Part shown: positions 16,409 through 25,302 of the stretch, piece by piece | How positions within the stretch are numbered: the stretch's first letter is position 1 | Layout of the letters: the number at the start of each line of letters is the position of its first letter | Source of the DNA: Egicoccus sp. AB-alg2 | GTDB lineage: Bacteria > Actinomycetota > Nitriliruptoria > Nitriliruptorales > Nitriliruptoraceae | DNA: 64,000 bases | Reading direction: 5' to 3' | Assembly: GCF_041821065.1 (NCBI RefSeq) | Contig: NZ_JBGUAX010000007.1 | Coordinates: forward strand, 310,001 to 374,000 | Translations under genes and position numbers: made by a program | The notes under the pieces: model-generated | Told to the model about the DNA's origin: nothing | Database searches by the model: none | Seen by the model: the letters and a program-made list of their open reading frames with translations, nothing else

Positions 16409-18085
16409 ATGAACGGGGCCTCGATGGGTACCCCCATGCCGAAAACCGGCACGCACCGAACGAGTCGGGCGACGGGACTGCTGCTGGCGTTCGCGCTGGT
16501 CGCCGCGGTTCTGTCGACCGGTGCGACCGCCAGTGCCGCGCCGGCCACGGCCAGCTGTGACACTCGGAACAACAACACCTACGAGAAACTGCTCGAGTGC
16601 GTGACCGTCGCCGGCGCGATGCGTCATCTCGAGGCGTTCCAGGCCATCGCCGACGCGCACGGCGACACCCGGGCGGCTGGCACCAGCGGCTACGACGCAT
16701 CGGCCGCCTACGTCGCGGACCAGTTGCGCGCGGCCGGCTACGTGGTCGAGCTGCAGGCGTTCGAGTTCCCGTTCTTCCAGGAGCTCACCCCGCCGGTGTT
16801 GCGTCAGCTCGCACCCACCGCCGTGGACTACGTGGCCGGGCAGGACGTCGTCACCATGACCTACTCGGGCGCCGGTGACGTCACCGCGGCGGTCACCGCC
16901 GTCGACATCCCGCCGACGGGTCTGGGCAGCGGCTGCGAGGCCGCCGACTTCGCCGGCTTCACCGCCGGGACCATCGCGGTGATCCAGCGCGGCGGCTGCA
17001 ACTTCTCGGTCAAGGCCCTCAACGCGCAGAGCGCCGGCGCCGCCGGCGTCGTCATCTTCAACCAGCCCGCGGGCGCTCCCGCGTTCGCCGGCACGCTCGG
17101 CGAACCGGGCTTGCGCATCCCGGTCGTCGGGACCAGCTGGGACGTCGGCCAGCAGCTGATCGGCGCCACCTCGGTGCAGTTGAAGACCGACACCATCGCG
17201 GAGATCCGAACCACCCACAACGTGCTGGCGGAGACGCCGGGCGGTCGCGCCGACAACGTCGTGATGGTCGGTGCCCACCTCGACTCGGTGATCGCCGGTC
17301 CGGGCATCAACGACAACGGTTCCGGTTCGGCGGCGCTGATCGAGGTGGCGCAGAAGCTGCGCAAGGTCGACGTGGAGAACAAGGTCCGGTTCGCGTGGTG
17401 GGGCGCCGAGGAGCTCGGGCTCATCGGCTCGGACTACTACGTCGCCAACCTCACCGACGAGGAGCGCGACGACATCGCGCTGTACCTGAACTTCGACATG
17501 ATCGCGTCGCCGAACTACGTGCGGTTCGTGTACGACGGTGACGGTTCCGCCTTCGGGCTGGCCGGCCCGGAGGGCTCGGCGCAGATCGAGGCGCTCTACG
17601 AGGACTTCTACGCCTCGCGTGGGCTGGCGTGGGAGCCGACCCAGATCAGCTTCCGGTCCGACTACGCCGCGTTCTTCGACTTCGGCATCCCGTTCGGTGG
17701 GTTGTTCACCGGCGCCGAGGGCATCAAGACCGTCGAGGAGGCAGCGATCTACGGCGGCACCGTGGGCGAGTGGTACGACCCCTGTTACCACCAGGCCTGC
17801 GACGACATCGACAACCTCAGCCTCGAGGTGTTCGACCTGAACCTCGACGCCGTCGCGTTCTCCACGCTGACCTACGCGTACAGCACGGAGGACGTCAACG
17901 GCGAGCCGGGCCGACGCGTGCCGGGTAAGGCCAGCAGCGTCTTCGGCAGCCGCGTCAACGCGCCGGCCGGGGCCGGCCAGCACACCCACAGCGGTGGCGG
18001 TGGTCTGCACCCGGAACGGGACCCGGACCACGACGATGATCACGACCACGACCACGATCACCTCTACAACCGTCCCGCCGAATGA
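16409..18085 (+). CDS. Secreted M28-family aminopeptidase with PA domain
   Basis: A 558-residue zinc peptidase. A Sec signal peptide (about residues 1-45, ending ASAAPA) is followed by the M28 N-part, an inserted PA domain (residues ~130-260, VIQRGGCNFSVKA) and the catalytic part. That part shows GAHLDSV, GINDNGSGSAAL, AEELGLIGS and the late SDYAAF, supplying the usual His/Asp/Glu metal ligands. The C-terminus is an unusual His/Asp tract (DHDDDHDHDHDH) likely to bind divalent metal. CAGGGAGG six to seven nt before ATG 16409 fixes the start. A strong terminator follows. Confidence 0.95.
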   Translation: MNGASMGTPMPKTGTHRTSRATGLLLAFALVAAVLSTGATASAAPATASCDTRNNNTYEKLLECVTVAGAMRHLEAFQAIADAHGDTRAAGTSGYDASAAYVADQLRAAGYVVELQAFEFPFFQELTPPVLRQLAPTAVDYVAGQDVVTMTYSGAGDVTAAVTAVDIPPTGLGSGCEAADFAGFTAGTIAVIQRGGCNFSVKALNAQSAGAAGVVIFNQPAGAPAFAGTLGEPGLRIPVVGTSWDVGQQLIGATSVQLKTDTIAEIRTTHNVLAETPGGRADNVVMVGAHLDSVIAGPGINDNGSGSAALIEVAQKLRKVDVENKVRFAWWGAEELGLIGSDYYVANLTDEERDDIALYLNFDMIASPNYVRFVYDGDGSAFGLAGPEGSAQIEALYEDFYASRGLAWEPTQISFRSDYAAFFDFGIPFGGLFTGAEGIKTVEEAAIYGGTVGEWYDPCYHQACDDIDNLSLEVFDLNLDAVAFSTLTYAYSTEDVNGEPGRRVPGKASSVFGSRVNAPAGAGQHTHSGGGGLHPERDPDHDDDHDHDHDHLYNRPAE

Positions 18086-18138
18086 CCCGATCGGCACGGG
18101 ACGCGTCCGGGTGAGCCGGCGTGCCCCGTGACGACCAC

Positions 18139-18167
18139 GGAGGGGGCGCCTCGAAGGCGCCCCCTCC
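18139..18167 (+). terminator. Strong hairpin terminator
   Basis: A perfect 13-bp stem (GGAGGGGGCGCCT / AGGCGCCCCCTCC) with a 3-nt loop lies 54 nt after the M28 peptidase stop. Confidence 0.8.
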
Positions 18168-18241
18168 GGTATGTGTCCGGTGTGCGGATCTCGGCCGCGG
18201 TGAGGCAGGATGCGCCGACCTTCCCGACGGCGGGGACGCAC

Positions 18242-18721
18242 ATGGGCAGACGGCTGCGCGAGCTGGCCAACCAGGTCGGTCCGACCCGCGTCGGCACGAA
18301 CGTGTTCCGTCGCGTCGTGCCGTTGGCGGACCGGCTCGTCTACGCGCTGTCGGGCGGCCGGCACACGGTGACCGGCCGGAGCCTGCCCACGCTGGTGCTG
18401 CACACGGTCGGACGGCGCAGCGGCCAGCCGCGTGAGCATCCGCTGCTCTACGTCAGGGAGGGTGACGCGTACGTCGTCGCCGGCTCGAACTGGGGACAGG
18501 CCCACCATCCGGCCTGGACGGTGAACCTGCTCGCCGACCCCGACGCCGAGGTGGCCGTGGACGGCGATCGTCACCGCGTCGTCGCCCGGCTCGCCACGGA
18601 CGAGGAGCGCGAGCGGCTCTGGCCCCGGTTCGACGCCGCCTACCGCGGGTTCGCCGTCTACCGGGAACGGGCAGGTGACCGGCAGATCCGCCTGTTCCTC
18701 CTGGAACCGACCTCGAGGTAG
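18242..18721 (+). CDS. Deazaflavin (F420)-dependent nitroreductase-family protein
   Basis: A 159-residue protein of the Ddn/DUF385 split-barrel family. Typical features are VLHTVGRRSGQPREHPLLYV and SNWGQAHHPAWTVNLLADP. Members bind F420 and reduce nitro compounds or quinones; the substrate here is unknown. ATG 18242 is chosen because an upstream in-frame start would read through the terminator hairpin. The Shine-Dalgarno is weak. Confidence 0.88.
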   Translation: MGRRLRELANQVGPTRVGTNVFRRVVPLADRLVYALSGGRHTVTGRSLPTLVLHTVGRRSGQPREHPLLYVREGDAYVVAGSNWGQAHHPAWTVNLLADPDAEVAVDGDRHRVVARLATDEERERLWPRFDAAYRGFAVYRERAGDRQIRLFLLEPTSR

Positions 18722-18753
18722 CCGACCGGGTCGGGTCGGCAACGGGCACCGCG

Positions 18754-20214
18754 TCAGCCGGCCGGCACCAGCCGGAGCACCTCGCCGGTCCCGGTCGCGA
18801 CGAGGACCTCGCCGTCCCCGTCGACGCCGAGAGAGACCGGCGAGCGCAGCGTCCCCGTCCGGTCGGTGAGATCGCCCTCGTCGGCGAGCTCCCCGTCGTC
18901 GAGCAGGAAGGTGCGAAGCCAGCCCGCGCACACGTCGGTGTAGAGGTGGTGGCCCCACAGTTCCGGCAGCGCCCGGCCGCGGTAGACCGGTCCCGCGACG
19001 ACGGCGCAGGCCTGCCCGTCGTGGGCGTAGGTCACCACCGGGTCGACGAGGCCGTCCTCGTCACACGTGTCCGCACCGAAGCAGTCGGGCCCTTCGCGGA
19101 CCGCCCAACCGAGGTTGGCGCCGGCCTCGTCGACGCCCAGGACGTCGATCTCCTCGTAGCGGTACTGGCCGACGTCGCCGATGGTGACCGTGTCGTCCAC
19201 CGGGTCGAGCCAGAAGCGCCACGGGTTGCGCAGTCCGTAGGCCCAGACCTCGGGGGCGCCGGCGTCGCCGTTGGCGAAGGGGTTGTCGGCGGGGACGGCG
19301 TACGGCTCGTCACCGTCGGGGTCCGGGTCGATCCGCACGAGCGAGCCCAACAGGTCGGTCGGGTCCTGCCCACGCCCGGCCGGGTCCTCACCCGGTCCAC
19401 CGTCGCCGAGGCCGAGCCAGAGCAGCCCCTCGCGGTCGAACGCGACCATGCCGCCATTGTGCCAGTGGTGCGGCTGCTCGAGCGTCAGGATGTCCCGGGC
19501 GCTGCCGGGATCGGCACGGTCGGGATCGTTGGGGTCGGCTCGGTACTGCACCACACGCGTGTCGCCGTCCGGGCGGGCGCTGTAGTGCACGACGAAGCGG
19601 TCCGGGTCCTCGGGATGGAAGGCCAGACCCAGCAGCCCCTGCTCGGTGCCGACGACCACCTCGTCGCGCAGGTCGAGGAACGGGCGGGAGAGCACCTCCC
19701 CGTCGACGAGCAGCAGCACCTGGCCGTCCTGCGTCAGCAGGAAGATGCGCTCGTCACCGGGCGGCGCCCCGGCGAACGTCAGCGGATCGAGCCCGGCGGC
19801 GAGGGACTCCACCTCGACGTCGAAGTCGTCCGGGAGCGGGCGCGGATCCGGCGCGTCCGCGGGATCCTCCAGTGCCTCCGCGTCGTCGTTCGGGCCCGCC
19901 GCGCCGTCGTCTGCGTCCGCCGCGCCGTCGTCCGTCGTCCCCGCGTCGTCGGGTGGCGGCGGCGGATCGGTCGCGGTGTCATCGGTGACGGTGTCCTCAC
20001 GAGGTGCCGGCGCCATCGCCGTCGGCGTCGGCTCGGGTCCGTCGGCCTCCGTCGCTGCCGTTCCGCAACCGAGCACGAGGACGGCCGCGGTCACCAGCAC
20101 CGCCCCGGTGGCCGCCCGCGGCGATCTTCGAAGGCACCGTCCCCGCACGAGCCACCTCCGCGTCGCCGGCCGAGGGGTCAGCCTCGTCCCGCGCCGGACG
20201 TGGAACAGGGTCAT
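18754..20214 (-). CDS. Lipoprotein PQQ-type sugar dehydrogenase (GSDH/sorbosone family)
   Basis: A 486-residue protein. The lipobox VLVLGC follows a basic N-terminus, then a long acidic, Pro-rich linker (residues ~60-130). The remainder is a six-bladed propeller of the glucose/sorbosone dehydrogenase family (GLLGLAFHPE, HHWHNGGMVAF, GLGDGG, AYGLRNPWRFWLDP, GDVGQYRYEEID). Related enzymes oxidise aldoses with PQQ outside the cell. ATG 20214 is the first start that gives a lipoprotein signal. It converges with the F420-type gene. Confidence 0.88.
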   Translation of the reverse strand: MTLFHVRRGTRLTPRPATRRWLVRGRCLRRSPRAATGAVLVTAAVLVLGCGTAATEADGPEPTPTAMAPAPREDTVTDDTATDPPPPPDDAGTTDDGAADADDGAAGPNDDAEALEDPADAPDPRPLPDDFDVEVESLAAGLDPLTFAGAPPGDERIFLLTQDGQVLLLVDGEVLSRPFLDLRDEVVVGTEQGLLGLAFHPEDPDRFVVHYSARPDGDTRVVQYRADPNDPDRADPGSARDILTLEQPHHWHNGGMVAFDREGLLWLGLGDGGPGEDPAGRGQDPTDLLGSLVRIDPDPDGDEPYAVPADNPFANGDAGAPEVWAYGLRNPWRFWLDPVDDTVTIGDVGQYRYEEIDVLGVDEAGANLGWAVREGPDCFGADTCDEDGLVDPVVTYAHDGQACAVVAGPVYRGRALPELWGHHLYTDVCAGWLRTFLLDDGELADEGDLTDRTGTLRSPVSLGVDGDGEVLVATGTGEVLRLVPAG

Positions 20215-20270
20215 TCGTTCCGTCAATGACCAGCCGGGGCCGGGGCACGCGGTCGGTTCGCCGAGGGGCG

Positions 20271-20996
20271 TCACCGGGTGGCGAGAGCGGTCACCCGTTC
20301 GAGCGATCGTCCGAACGCCTTCTCCGGGGTCAGCGGCTCCGTCTCCGTGGCAGGCAACAACCAGAACGCCGGGTACATCGCGAGCAGGCCGAGGTTCAGG
20401 GCGAGAAGATCCGAGAAGGCGAGCAGGTCCCGGCTCGCCCCGACGATGAGCATGCAGTGCGTCAGAACACCGAGAAACGCCGTCGGGACGCGCGTGCGGC
20501 GAAACCACAGACCGATCGCCAGCCAGGCCTCGACGAAGAGGACGGCGACGGCGATCACGACGACCCACGATGACAAAAGGATCGGGCGGAATGGCTGCAA
20601 TTGCCACACCTTGCGGCCGAGCACGGCGATCTGGTCGCCGGCCAGCCAGACAGGGTTGAGCTTGGAGAGGACGGCGAACCCGTAGACGACGCTGACCATC
20701 ACCCGCAGTAGCAGAGCCCGCTCGAACGGATGCTCGTGCGTCGCCAGCAGGATGATGGCGAGCCAAGAAAAGAGGTAGTCGCCTCCGACGCCCCACACGT
20801 AGCCGCCCAACGAAAGACACAACAGCAGTGTCAGTGCCAGGCGGGTGCGCCGGCCGAGAAGCAACAGCGCGGCCGGCACGAGCCACACACCGGCGACGAG
20901 CGTCGCGAACCAGGATGGCTCGACAGGCTTCGAGGCGATGAAGGGAACGTAGGTGAAGACGAGGGCGCCGACGATTCGCGGGAAGATCACCTGCAT
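20271..20996 (-). CDS. HTTM-domain-like integral membrane protein
   Basis: A 241-residue polytopic membrane protein. The segment VVYGFAVLSKLNPVWLAGDQI resembles the conserved helix of HTTM (vitamin K-dependent carboxylase-like membrane) proteins. No soluble catalytic domain is present. It overlaps the preceding small gene by 10 nt, and the two probably act together. Substrate unknown. Confidence 0.7.
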   Translation of the reverse strand: MQVIFPRIVGALVFTYVPFIASKPVEPSWFATLVAGVWLVPAALLLLGRRTRLALTLLLCLSLGGYVWGVGGDYLFSWLAIILLATHEHPFERALLLRVMVSVVYGFAVLSKLNPVWLAGDQIAVLGRKVWQLQPFRPILLSSWVVVIAVAVLFVEAWLAIGLWFRRTRVPTAFLGVLTHCMLIVGASRDLLAFSDLLALNLGLLAMYPAFWLLPATETEPLTPEKAFGRSLERVTALATR

Positions 20997-21211
20997 CGGT
21001 GTTCGGCCCCCCAGCAGCCGGTGTGCATCTGCCAGCCGAATGGCAACTGGTCGAGCGTGGGATCGGACCAGCGCAGCCCGAGCATGGCGAGCGGCAGAAG
21101 AATCTGGAGCACGATCAATACGCCGACGCGGCGTCGCATCGACAGCCGCGCCCTTCCTCCTGCGGCGGGCCGTGCCGCCCTCTCGGCAGGTGATGATTGG
21201 AGTTCAGTCAC
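20987..21211 (-). CDS. Small membrane partner of the HTTM protein
   Basis: A 74-residue protein with one N-terminal hydrophobic helix and the C-terminal motif LPFGWQMHTGCWG, which resembles short proteins encoded beside HTTM genes. GTG 21211 has GGGGG five nt upstream; longer starts lack a ribosome site. Its 3' end overlaps the HTTM gene by 10 nt. Confidence 0.6.
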   Translation of the reverse strand: MTELQSSPAERAARPAAGGRARLSMRRRVGVLIVLQILLPLAMLGLRWSDPTLDQLPFGWQMHTGCWGAEHRCR

Positions 21212-21402
21212 GCGTACCCCCGTCCGCGGAGAAGGCGATCCTCCGTCGGCCACCCGCTTCGTGACAGGGAGTTCCGTCCTGCGCTCGCCGCCGCCCGCCT
21301 CCCGCTGCTGACTTCGAGGGACACGGTCATTCGTTCGGGCGATGCCGGGCGTTAGAGTCCGGCGAGGGGCTGGGAGGCCTGTCGGGGGCGGAGGGCACCG
21401 CG

Positions 21403-22914
21403 ATGAGCAAGCTGCCGGTCGTGTACGTCCGGGGCTACGCCGGAACCACCTCCGGCATCGACGCGCAGGTCGAGGACCCGTTCTACGGGTTCAACCTCGG
21501 CTCGACACACGTGCGTGTCGGCGGCAGCGGCGAGCCGCTGTTCCACCAGTTCGAGAGCCCGCTGCTGCGCCTGATCCTCGACGAGGACTACCACCTGCTG
21601 GTGCAGGGCAGCCAGGCCGACTACCTGTCGCGCCAGCCCGACGGCCGCGTCCCGCCGGACAGCATCTGGATCCACCGCTACTACGACGTGTCGGCGTCCA
21701 CGTGGGGCGAGAAGCCCCAGGCCTTCCGGCTCGAACGCGCCGCCGAGGACCTGCTCGAGCTGATCGAGCTGCTGCAGCGCAAGACCGGAGCGCCGCGGGT
21801 GCACCTGGTGGCGCACTCGATGGGCGGGCTGATCTGTCGCAGCCTGATCCAGAAGATCATCCCTGACCAGCGGCCCGGCAGGCACGCCACCGACTACGTG
21901 GCGCGGCTGTTCACCTACGGCACGCCGCACGGCGGCATCCAGTTCGACGTCGGCTTCGGGCTGTTCGAGCGGCTGCGGGACACGTTCGGGATCGCGGGCG
22001 CCGAGGTGTTCGGTCCGCGCCGCATGTACGAGTACCTCACCCCGGCGCGCGACACCGCCCCCAAGGGGCCGCCCAAGGGCTGGAGCCCGCTCGACGTGCC
22101 CGACCACGTCTTCCCCAACGAGCGGATCTTCTGCCTGGTCGGCACCAACCCGGACGACTACGGCGCGGCGTTCGGCCTGTCCTCGAAGGCGGTCGGCGCC
22201 AAGAGCGACGGGTTGGTGCAGATCGAGAACGCCTATCTGCCCGGCGCCAGACACGGCTTCGTGCACCGCAGCCACAGCGGCCGCTACGGCCTGGTGAACT
22301 CCGAGGAGGGCTACCAGAACCTGCGGCGGTTCCTGTTCGGCGACCTCGCGGTCCAGGCCGACCTGCTGCACCTGAAGCTGCCGCACGACGACCCCGAGGT
22401 GGTCTGGCAGGCGGAGACGCGCCTGTCGGTCCGCGGCCTGCCGATCGCGATGCACGAGCAGCTGGCGGCGCACCACTGCCCGATCCAGCTCGGCCAGCCC
22501 GAGGTCGCCGGGACCGCCGACCGGCCGGTGCCGCTGGTGACCACCTACCTGTCGAGCCGCGCGAGCCGGCCCACCGAGACGATGCGCTACATCCTGCAGG
22601 TGCGCATCCTGTCGTTGCGGCAACGGCGCGGCGCCTTCCAGTTCTTCGACCACCTCGAGCAGGCCGCCGACTTCGACGACGTCCTGGTCGTCGACGTCGG
22701 CCACCTCGACCACGGCTTCTCCGCCTGGGTGGTCTGGAGCTCGGAGCTGCCGGTGCCGCTGCGCGACTACGTGCCGCAGGGGCCGCCGCTGACGGACGAG
22801 GACCCGGAACTGGGCTCGTGGGTGGCGACCGTCCCGCTGCCCGAGCGGGCACGCCGCTTCCTCGGCGACCACGCCGCGGTCCGCCTGTCGGTCAGCGACC
22901 GCACGGTCTTCTAG
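21403..22914 (+). CDS. Lipase-like alpha/beta hydrolase
   Basis: A 503-residue protein with an N-terminal alpha/beta hydrolase domain. The nucleophile elbow AHSMGG has Ser139, preceded by VHLV; the oxyanion strand is VVYVRGYAG. The C-terminal ~190 residues form an extra beta-rich domain. No signal peptide is visible, so it is probably cytosolic. GGAGGG seven nt before ATG supports the start. The substrate may be a lipid ester, but this is not shown by the sequence. Confidence 0.8.
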   Translation: MSKLPVVYVRGYAGTTSGIDAQVEDPFYGFNLGSTHVRVGGSGEPLFHQFESPLLRLILDEDYHLLVQGSQADYLSRQPDGRVPPDSIWIHRYYDVSASTWGEKPQAFRLERAAEDLLELIELLQRKTGAPRVHLVAHSMGGLICRSLIQKIIPDQRPGRHATDYVARLFTYGTPHGGIQFDVGFGLFERLRDTFGIAGAEVFGPRRMYEYLTPARDTAPKGPPKGWSPLDVPDHVFPNERIFCLVGTNPDDYGAAFGLSSKAVGAKSDGLVQIENAYLPGARHGFVHRSHSGRYGLVNSEEGYQNLRRFLFGDLAVQADLLHLKLPHDDPEVVWQAETRLSVRGLPIAMHEQLAAHHCPIQLGQPEVAGTADRPVPLVTTYLSSRASRPTETMRYILQVRILSLRQRRGAFQFFDHLEQAADFDDVLVVDVGHLDHGFSAWVVWSSELPVPLRDYVPQGPPLTDEDPELGSWVATVPLPERARRFLGDHAAVRLSVSDRTVF

Positions 22915-22974
22915 GCGGCGCGGGCGGCGCGAGCGTCCGTCCCGTGCGTACGTCGCACCGTGCGTCGGGCCCGG

Positions 22975-23799
22975 TCAGCCGTCGGGGTGACGCTCCTCGC
23001 GCACGCGGGCGTCGACCACGGCCAGGTCGGGGCCGGGCAGTCGCCCGAGGACCCGGATGTTGTGCGCGACGTCGTTGCGTTCCCGGGCACGCACGACCAG
23101 CAGGCCGGTGCCAAGCAGCCCGCCGGGGTGCAGGACGCGCCTGGCCAGGCGCGTCACCACCGCGTCGCGCGCACCGATCGGACCGCCCCACTGGTCGGGC
23201 GGCAGCGTCGCGAGTTCGCGGGCGAACCACCACGCCTGCGTGCGTGCCACCTCGATGCTGAAGCGGACCAGTTCGTCCTCGCGGCGGCCACCCACCAGCC
23301 GCAGGAACCCGATCCACGGGGACAGCGACCCGACGTCGTCGGCGACGGTCGCGATCTGCGCGGCGAGGATCTCGTTGATGCGGTCGAAGTCGCGTCGCAG
23401 CGCCGACAGCTGCGCGCCGGGGGCGACCGTGGCGGCGGCGATGCCGAGGTCGAGGTTGATGTGCGCGTTGATGCCGACCAGCAGCTGCTGCAGGATCAAC
23501 GGTCGTCGCTGCCCGGCCGCGTCCAGCGCCGCCTGCCAGCAGTGCGTGATCGGCGTCCCGGCGCGAAACCCCGCCAGGGCGTCGAGGTAGCGGTTGGCGA
23601 AGACGACGTCCAGCCGGGCCATCCGCTCGACGTCGTCGAACCGGCCCTGCTCGATGCCCTCCTTCACCTTGGCGGTCACGGTCCGGTACAGGGCCGCGAA
23701 GTAGCCGACGCGATCCTGCTGCTCGATCGACCGTGCGACGACGTCGTCGAGCGCCGCGAGGACGTCGTCGATCGTGTCCGCCTGCCCCACCTCGGGCAT
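22975..23799 (-). CDS. DUF5995 family protein
   Basis: A 274-residue, mostly helical protein matching the pattern of DUF5995: GYFAALYRTVTAKVKEGI, DVVFANRYLDA, INAHINLDLGIAA, and WWFARELATLP. The His/Asn cluster in GINAHINLDL could form a metal or active site. Function is unknown. ATG 23799 has GGGAGCGAG upstream. It converges with the lipase-like gene. Confidence 0.75.
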   Translation of the reverse strand: MPEVGQADTIDDVLAALDDVVARSIEQQDRVGYFAALYRTVTAKVKEGIEQGRFDDVERMARLDVVFANRYLDALAGFRAGTPITHCWQAALDAAGQRRPLILQQLLVGINAHINLDLGIAAATVAPGAQLSALRRDFDRINEILAAQIATVADDVGSLSPWIGFLRLVGGRREDELVRFSIEVARTQAWWFARELATLPPDQWGGPIGARDAVVTRLARRVLHPGGLLGTGLLVVRARERNDVAHNIRVLGRLPGPDLAVVDARVREERHPDG

Positions 23800-23880
23800 C
23801 GTCTCGCTCCCGGCCGCCACACAGCGCATCCTGCCGGCTCGACGGCGTCCAGCCACGGAGGTGCCGCCGGAAAACGGTGG

Positions 23881-23904
23881 ACGGCCGGGCACACGCCCGG
23901 CCGT
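23881..23904 (-). terminator. Hairpin terminator after the small secreted protein
   Basis: A perfect 10-bp stem (ACGGCCGGGC / GCCCGGCCGT) with a 4-nt loop, 20 nt past the stop at 23925. Two direct copies of CGGTGACGTCAG lie beside it at 23905-23929. Confidence 0.7.
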
Positions 23905-23924
23905 CGGTGACGTCAGCGGTGACG

Positions 23925-24236
23925 TCAGCGGTTGACGTAGCCGGCGCAGTTCGCCAGGTCGTCGGCACTGCCCTTGACCCAGACGACGTGCTCGCCCTGG
24001 CGCGTGCCGGGCTCGCCCAGGTGCACCTTGACGTGCAGTGGGTGCCGGCGGTTCTCCGGCAGCTCCTCGTAGTGGGGCAGTTGCACGGATGCCTCGCCGC
24101 TGCCTTCGGCCAGCACCACGCACTGGCCGTTGCCGAGCTGACGGACGTGCGCGTGGTCGGCCGCGGCCGGCAGGGCGCTGCCCAGGACCATCGCGCCGGC
24201 GGCCGCCGCGAGGACGGCCGTTCGACGAGCTCGCAT
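23925..24236 (-). CDS. Small secreted protein
   Basis: A 103-residue protein with a classical Sec signal peptide (cleavage after ALPAAA), leaving a ~77-residue mature domain with two cysteines (positions ~39 and ~97), probably a disulfide, and many His residues. No family recognised. AGGGGG precedes the ATG, and a terminator follows. Confidence 0.75.
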   Translation of the reverse strand: MRARRTAVLAAAAGAMVLGSALPAAADHAHVRQLGNGQCVVLAEGSGEASVQLPHYEELPENRRHPLHVKVHLGEPGTRQGEHVVWVKGSADDLANCAGYVNR

Positions 24237-24380
24237 GGTGTTCCCCCTTCGTGTCGGTTCGTTCGTCGACGCCTGACGATCGGTCGCCGACGGGCACGGT
24301 CTGCGCCGGCGCGCCGGGATAGCCGACCGTGGGGGGCGCTGGCAAGACCCGCCACCGGTTCGGGGCGTGGCGGACGCGTG

Positions 24381-25163
24381 TCAGTCCCGGCGGCGGTAGG
24401 TGCGGAAGGCGTCGACCACGAATCGCTTCGGGAAGCGGCCGTGCGGATCGTCACCGAACTGGTAGACGCCGAGCATGAACTGCATCGGGTACTGCGGCGC
24501 CTGCGTGACGGTGCGGACAGCGACGCCGTCGACGTGGAACGTCACGCCGTCGGGGCCCCAGACCGCCGCGTACTCGTGGAACTCGGTCACGTCGATCGGC
24601 AGCGAGACCTCGGCGAAGTCGTCCGCGAGCGTCGGGTCACCGAACGGGTGCACGCCCATGCCGATGCGTGCGCCCTCGGGGCCGGCGTTGCGACCGAAGA
24701 TCTCGCAGACGCAGATCTCGGCGGAGCGGTCCGGCTGGTCCTCGAAGCCGATCATCCAGAGCGCCGCCATCGAGGTGGCGTCGACCTCGGCCCGGGCGCG
24801 CAGCTCGACGGCGCCGAAGGTCGGCGTCAGCAGGCGGCGCGGCGGCTGCTCCTCGCGGACGACGGCGTCAGGGTGGAATCGGTGCTGGCCGATTCGGCTG
24901 CCGACCGGGCCGGAGAAGACGCCGGTCTGCAACGACGAGACTCGCGTGTCCCCGTCGAACTCCGGGCACCACGGCGGCTGGTCGGCGTCGACCCGCAGCT
25001 CGAGATGGCCGTCGCGGAGCCGGTAGCGGGCCGCCGCGGCCGCCGACGAGCTCCACTGCGGCAGGTGGTACGGCAGCCAGACCTCGCGGTCGAGTTCGTC
25101 GGTGTCGAAGGTCTGCTCGACGTCCAGGACGTGGTCGCGGGCCAGCACGTCGTCGAGATCCAC
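24381..25163 (-). CDS. GH16-like glycoside hydrolase with altered catalytic motif
   Basis: A 260-residue protein with the jelly-roll layout of glycoside hydrolase family 16. It has no signal peptide, so it would be cytosolic, unlike most GH16 enzymes. The active-site strand reads EICVCE (residues 149-154), where the family norm is ExDxxE or ExDxE. Both glutamates are kept but the central Asp is Cys151. GAGGAG six nt before GTG 25163 supports the start. It may be a hydrolase with changed specificity, or a binding protein. Confidence 0.7.
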   Translation of the reverse strand: MDLDDVLARDHVLDVEQTFDTDELDREVWLPYHLPQWSSSAAAAARYRLRDGHLELRVDADQPPWCPEFDGDTRVSSLQTGVFSGPVGSRIGQHRFHPDAVVREEQPPRRLLTPTFGAVELRARAEVDATSMAALWMIGFEDQPDRSAEICVCEIFGRNAGPEGARIGMGVHPFGDPTLADDFAEVSLPIDVTEFHEYAAVWGPDGVTFHVDGVAVRTVTQAPQYPMQFMLGVYQFGDDPHGRFPKRFVVDAFRTYRRRD

Positions 25164-25260
25164 CGTGGGCTCCTCGTCCGCGGGCCCACCAAGCGTGCCA
25201 TCGTCGGCGGCCGTGCACCCGGCGACTCGCGATCCGGCCCCCGGGTGACAGGCGTCGAAT

Positions 25261-25302
25261 CCGCTCGGTCAGGCGCCGAACCCGCTCGGTCAGGCGCCGA
25301 AC
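25261..25302. repeat. Perfect 21-bp tandem duplication over the UppP-like stop codon
   Basis: The unit beginning CCGCTCGGTCAGGCGCC occurs twice in perfect tandem. The distal copy contains the stop codon of the UppP-like gene, and the second is an exact downstream copy. A diverged third partial copy precedes it (25250-25260). Confidence 0.85.

Noticed and set aside
16382-18958. An 858-codon minus-strand open frame across the M28 peptidase and reductase genes
   Set aside because: It runs antisense through two well-supported genes and a terminator; its protein is Arg/Val/Gly noise.
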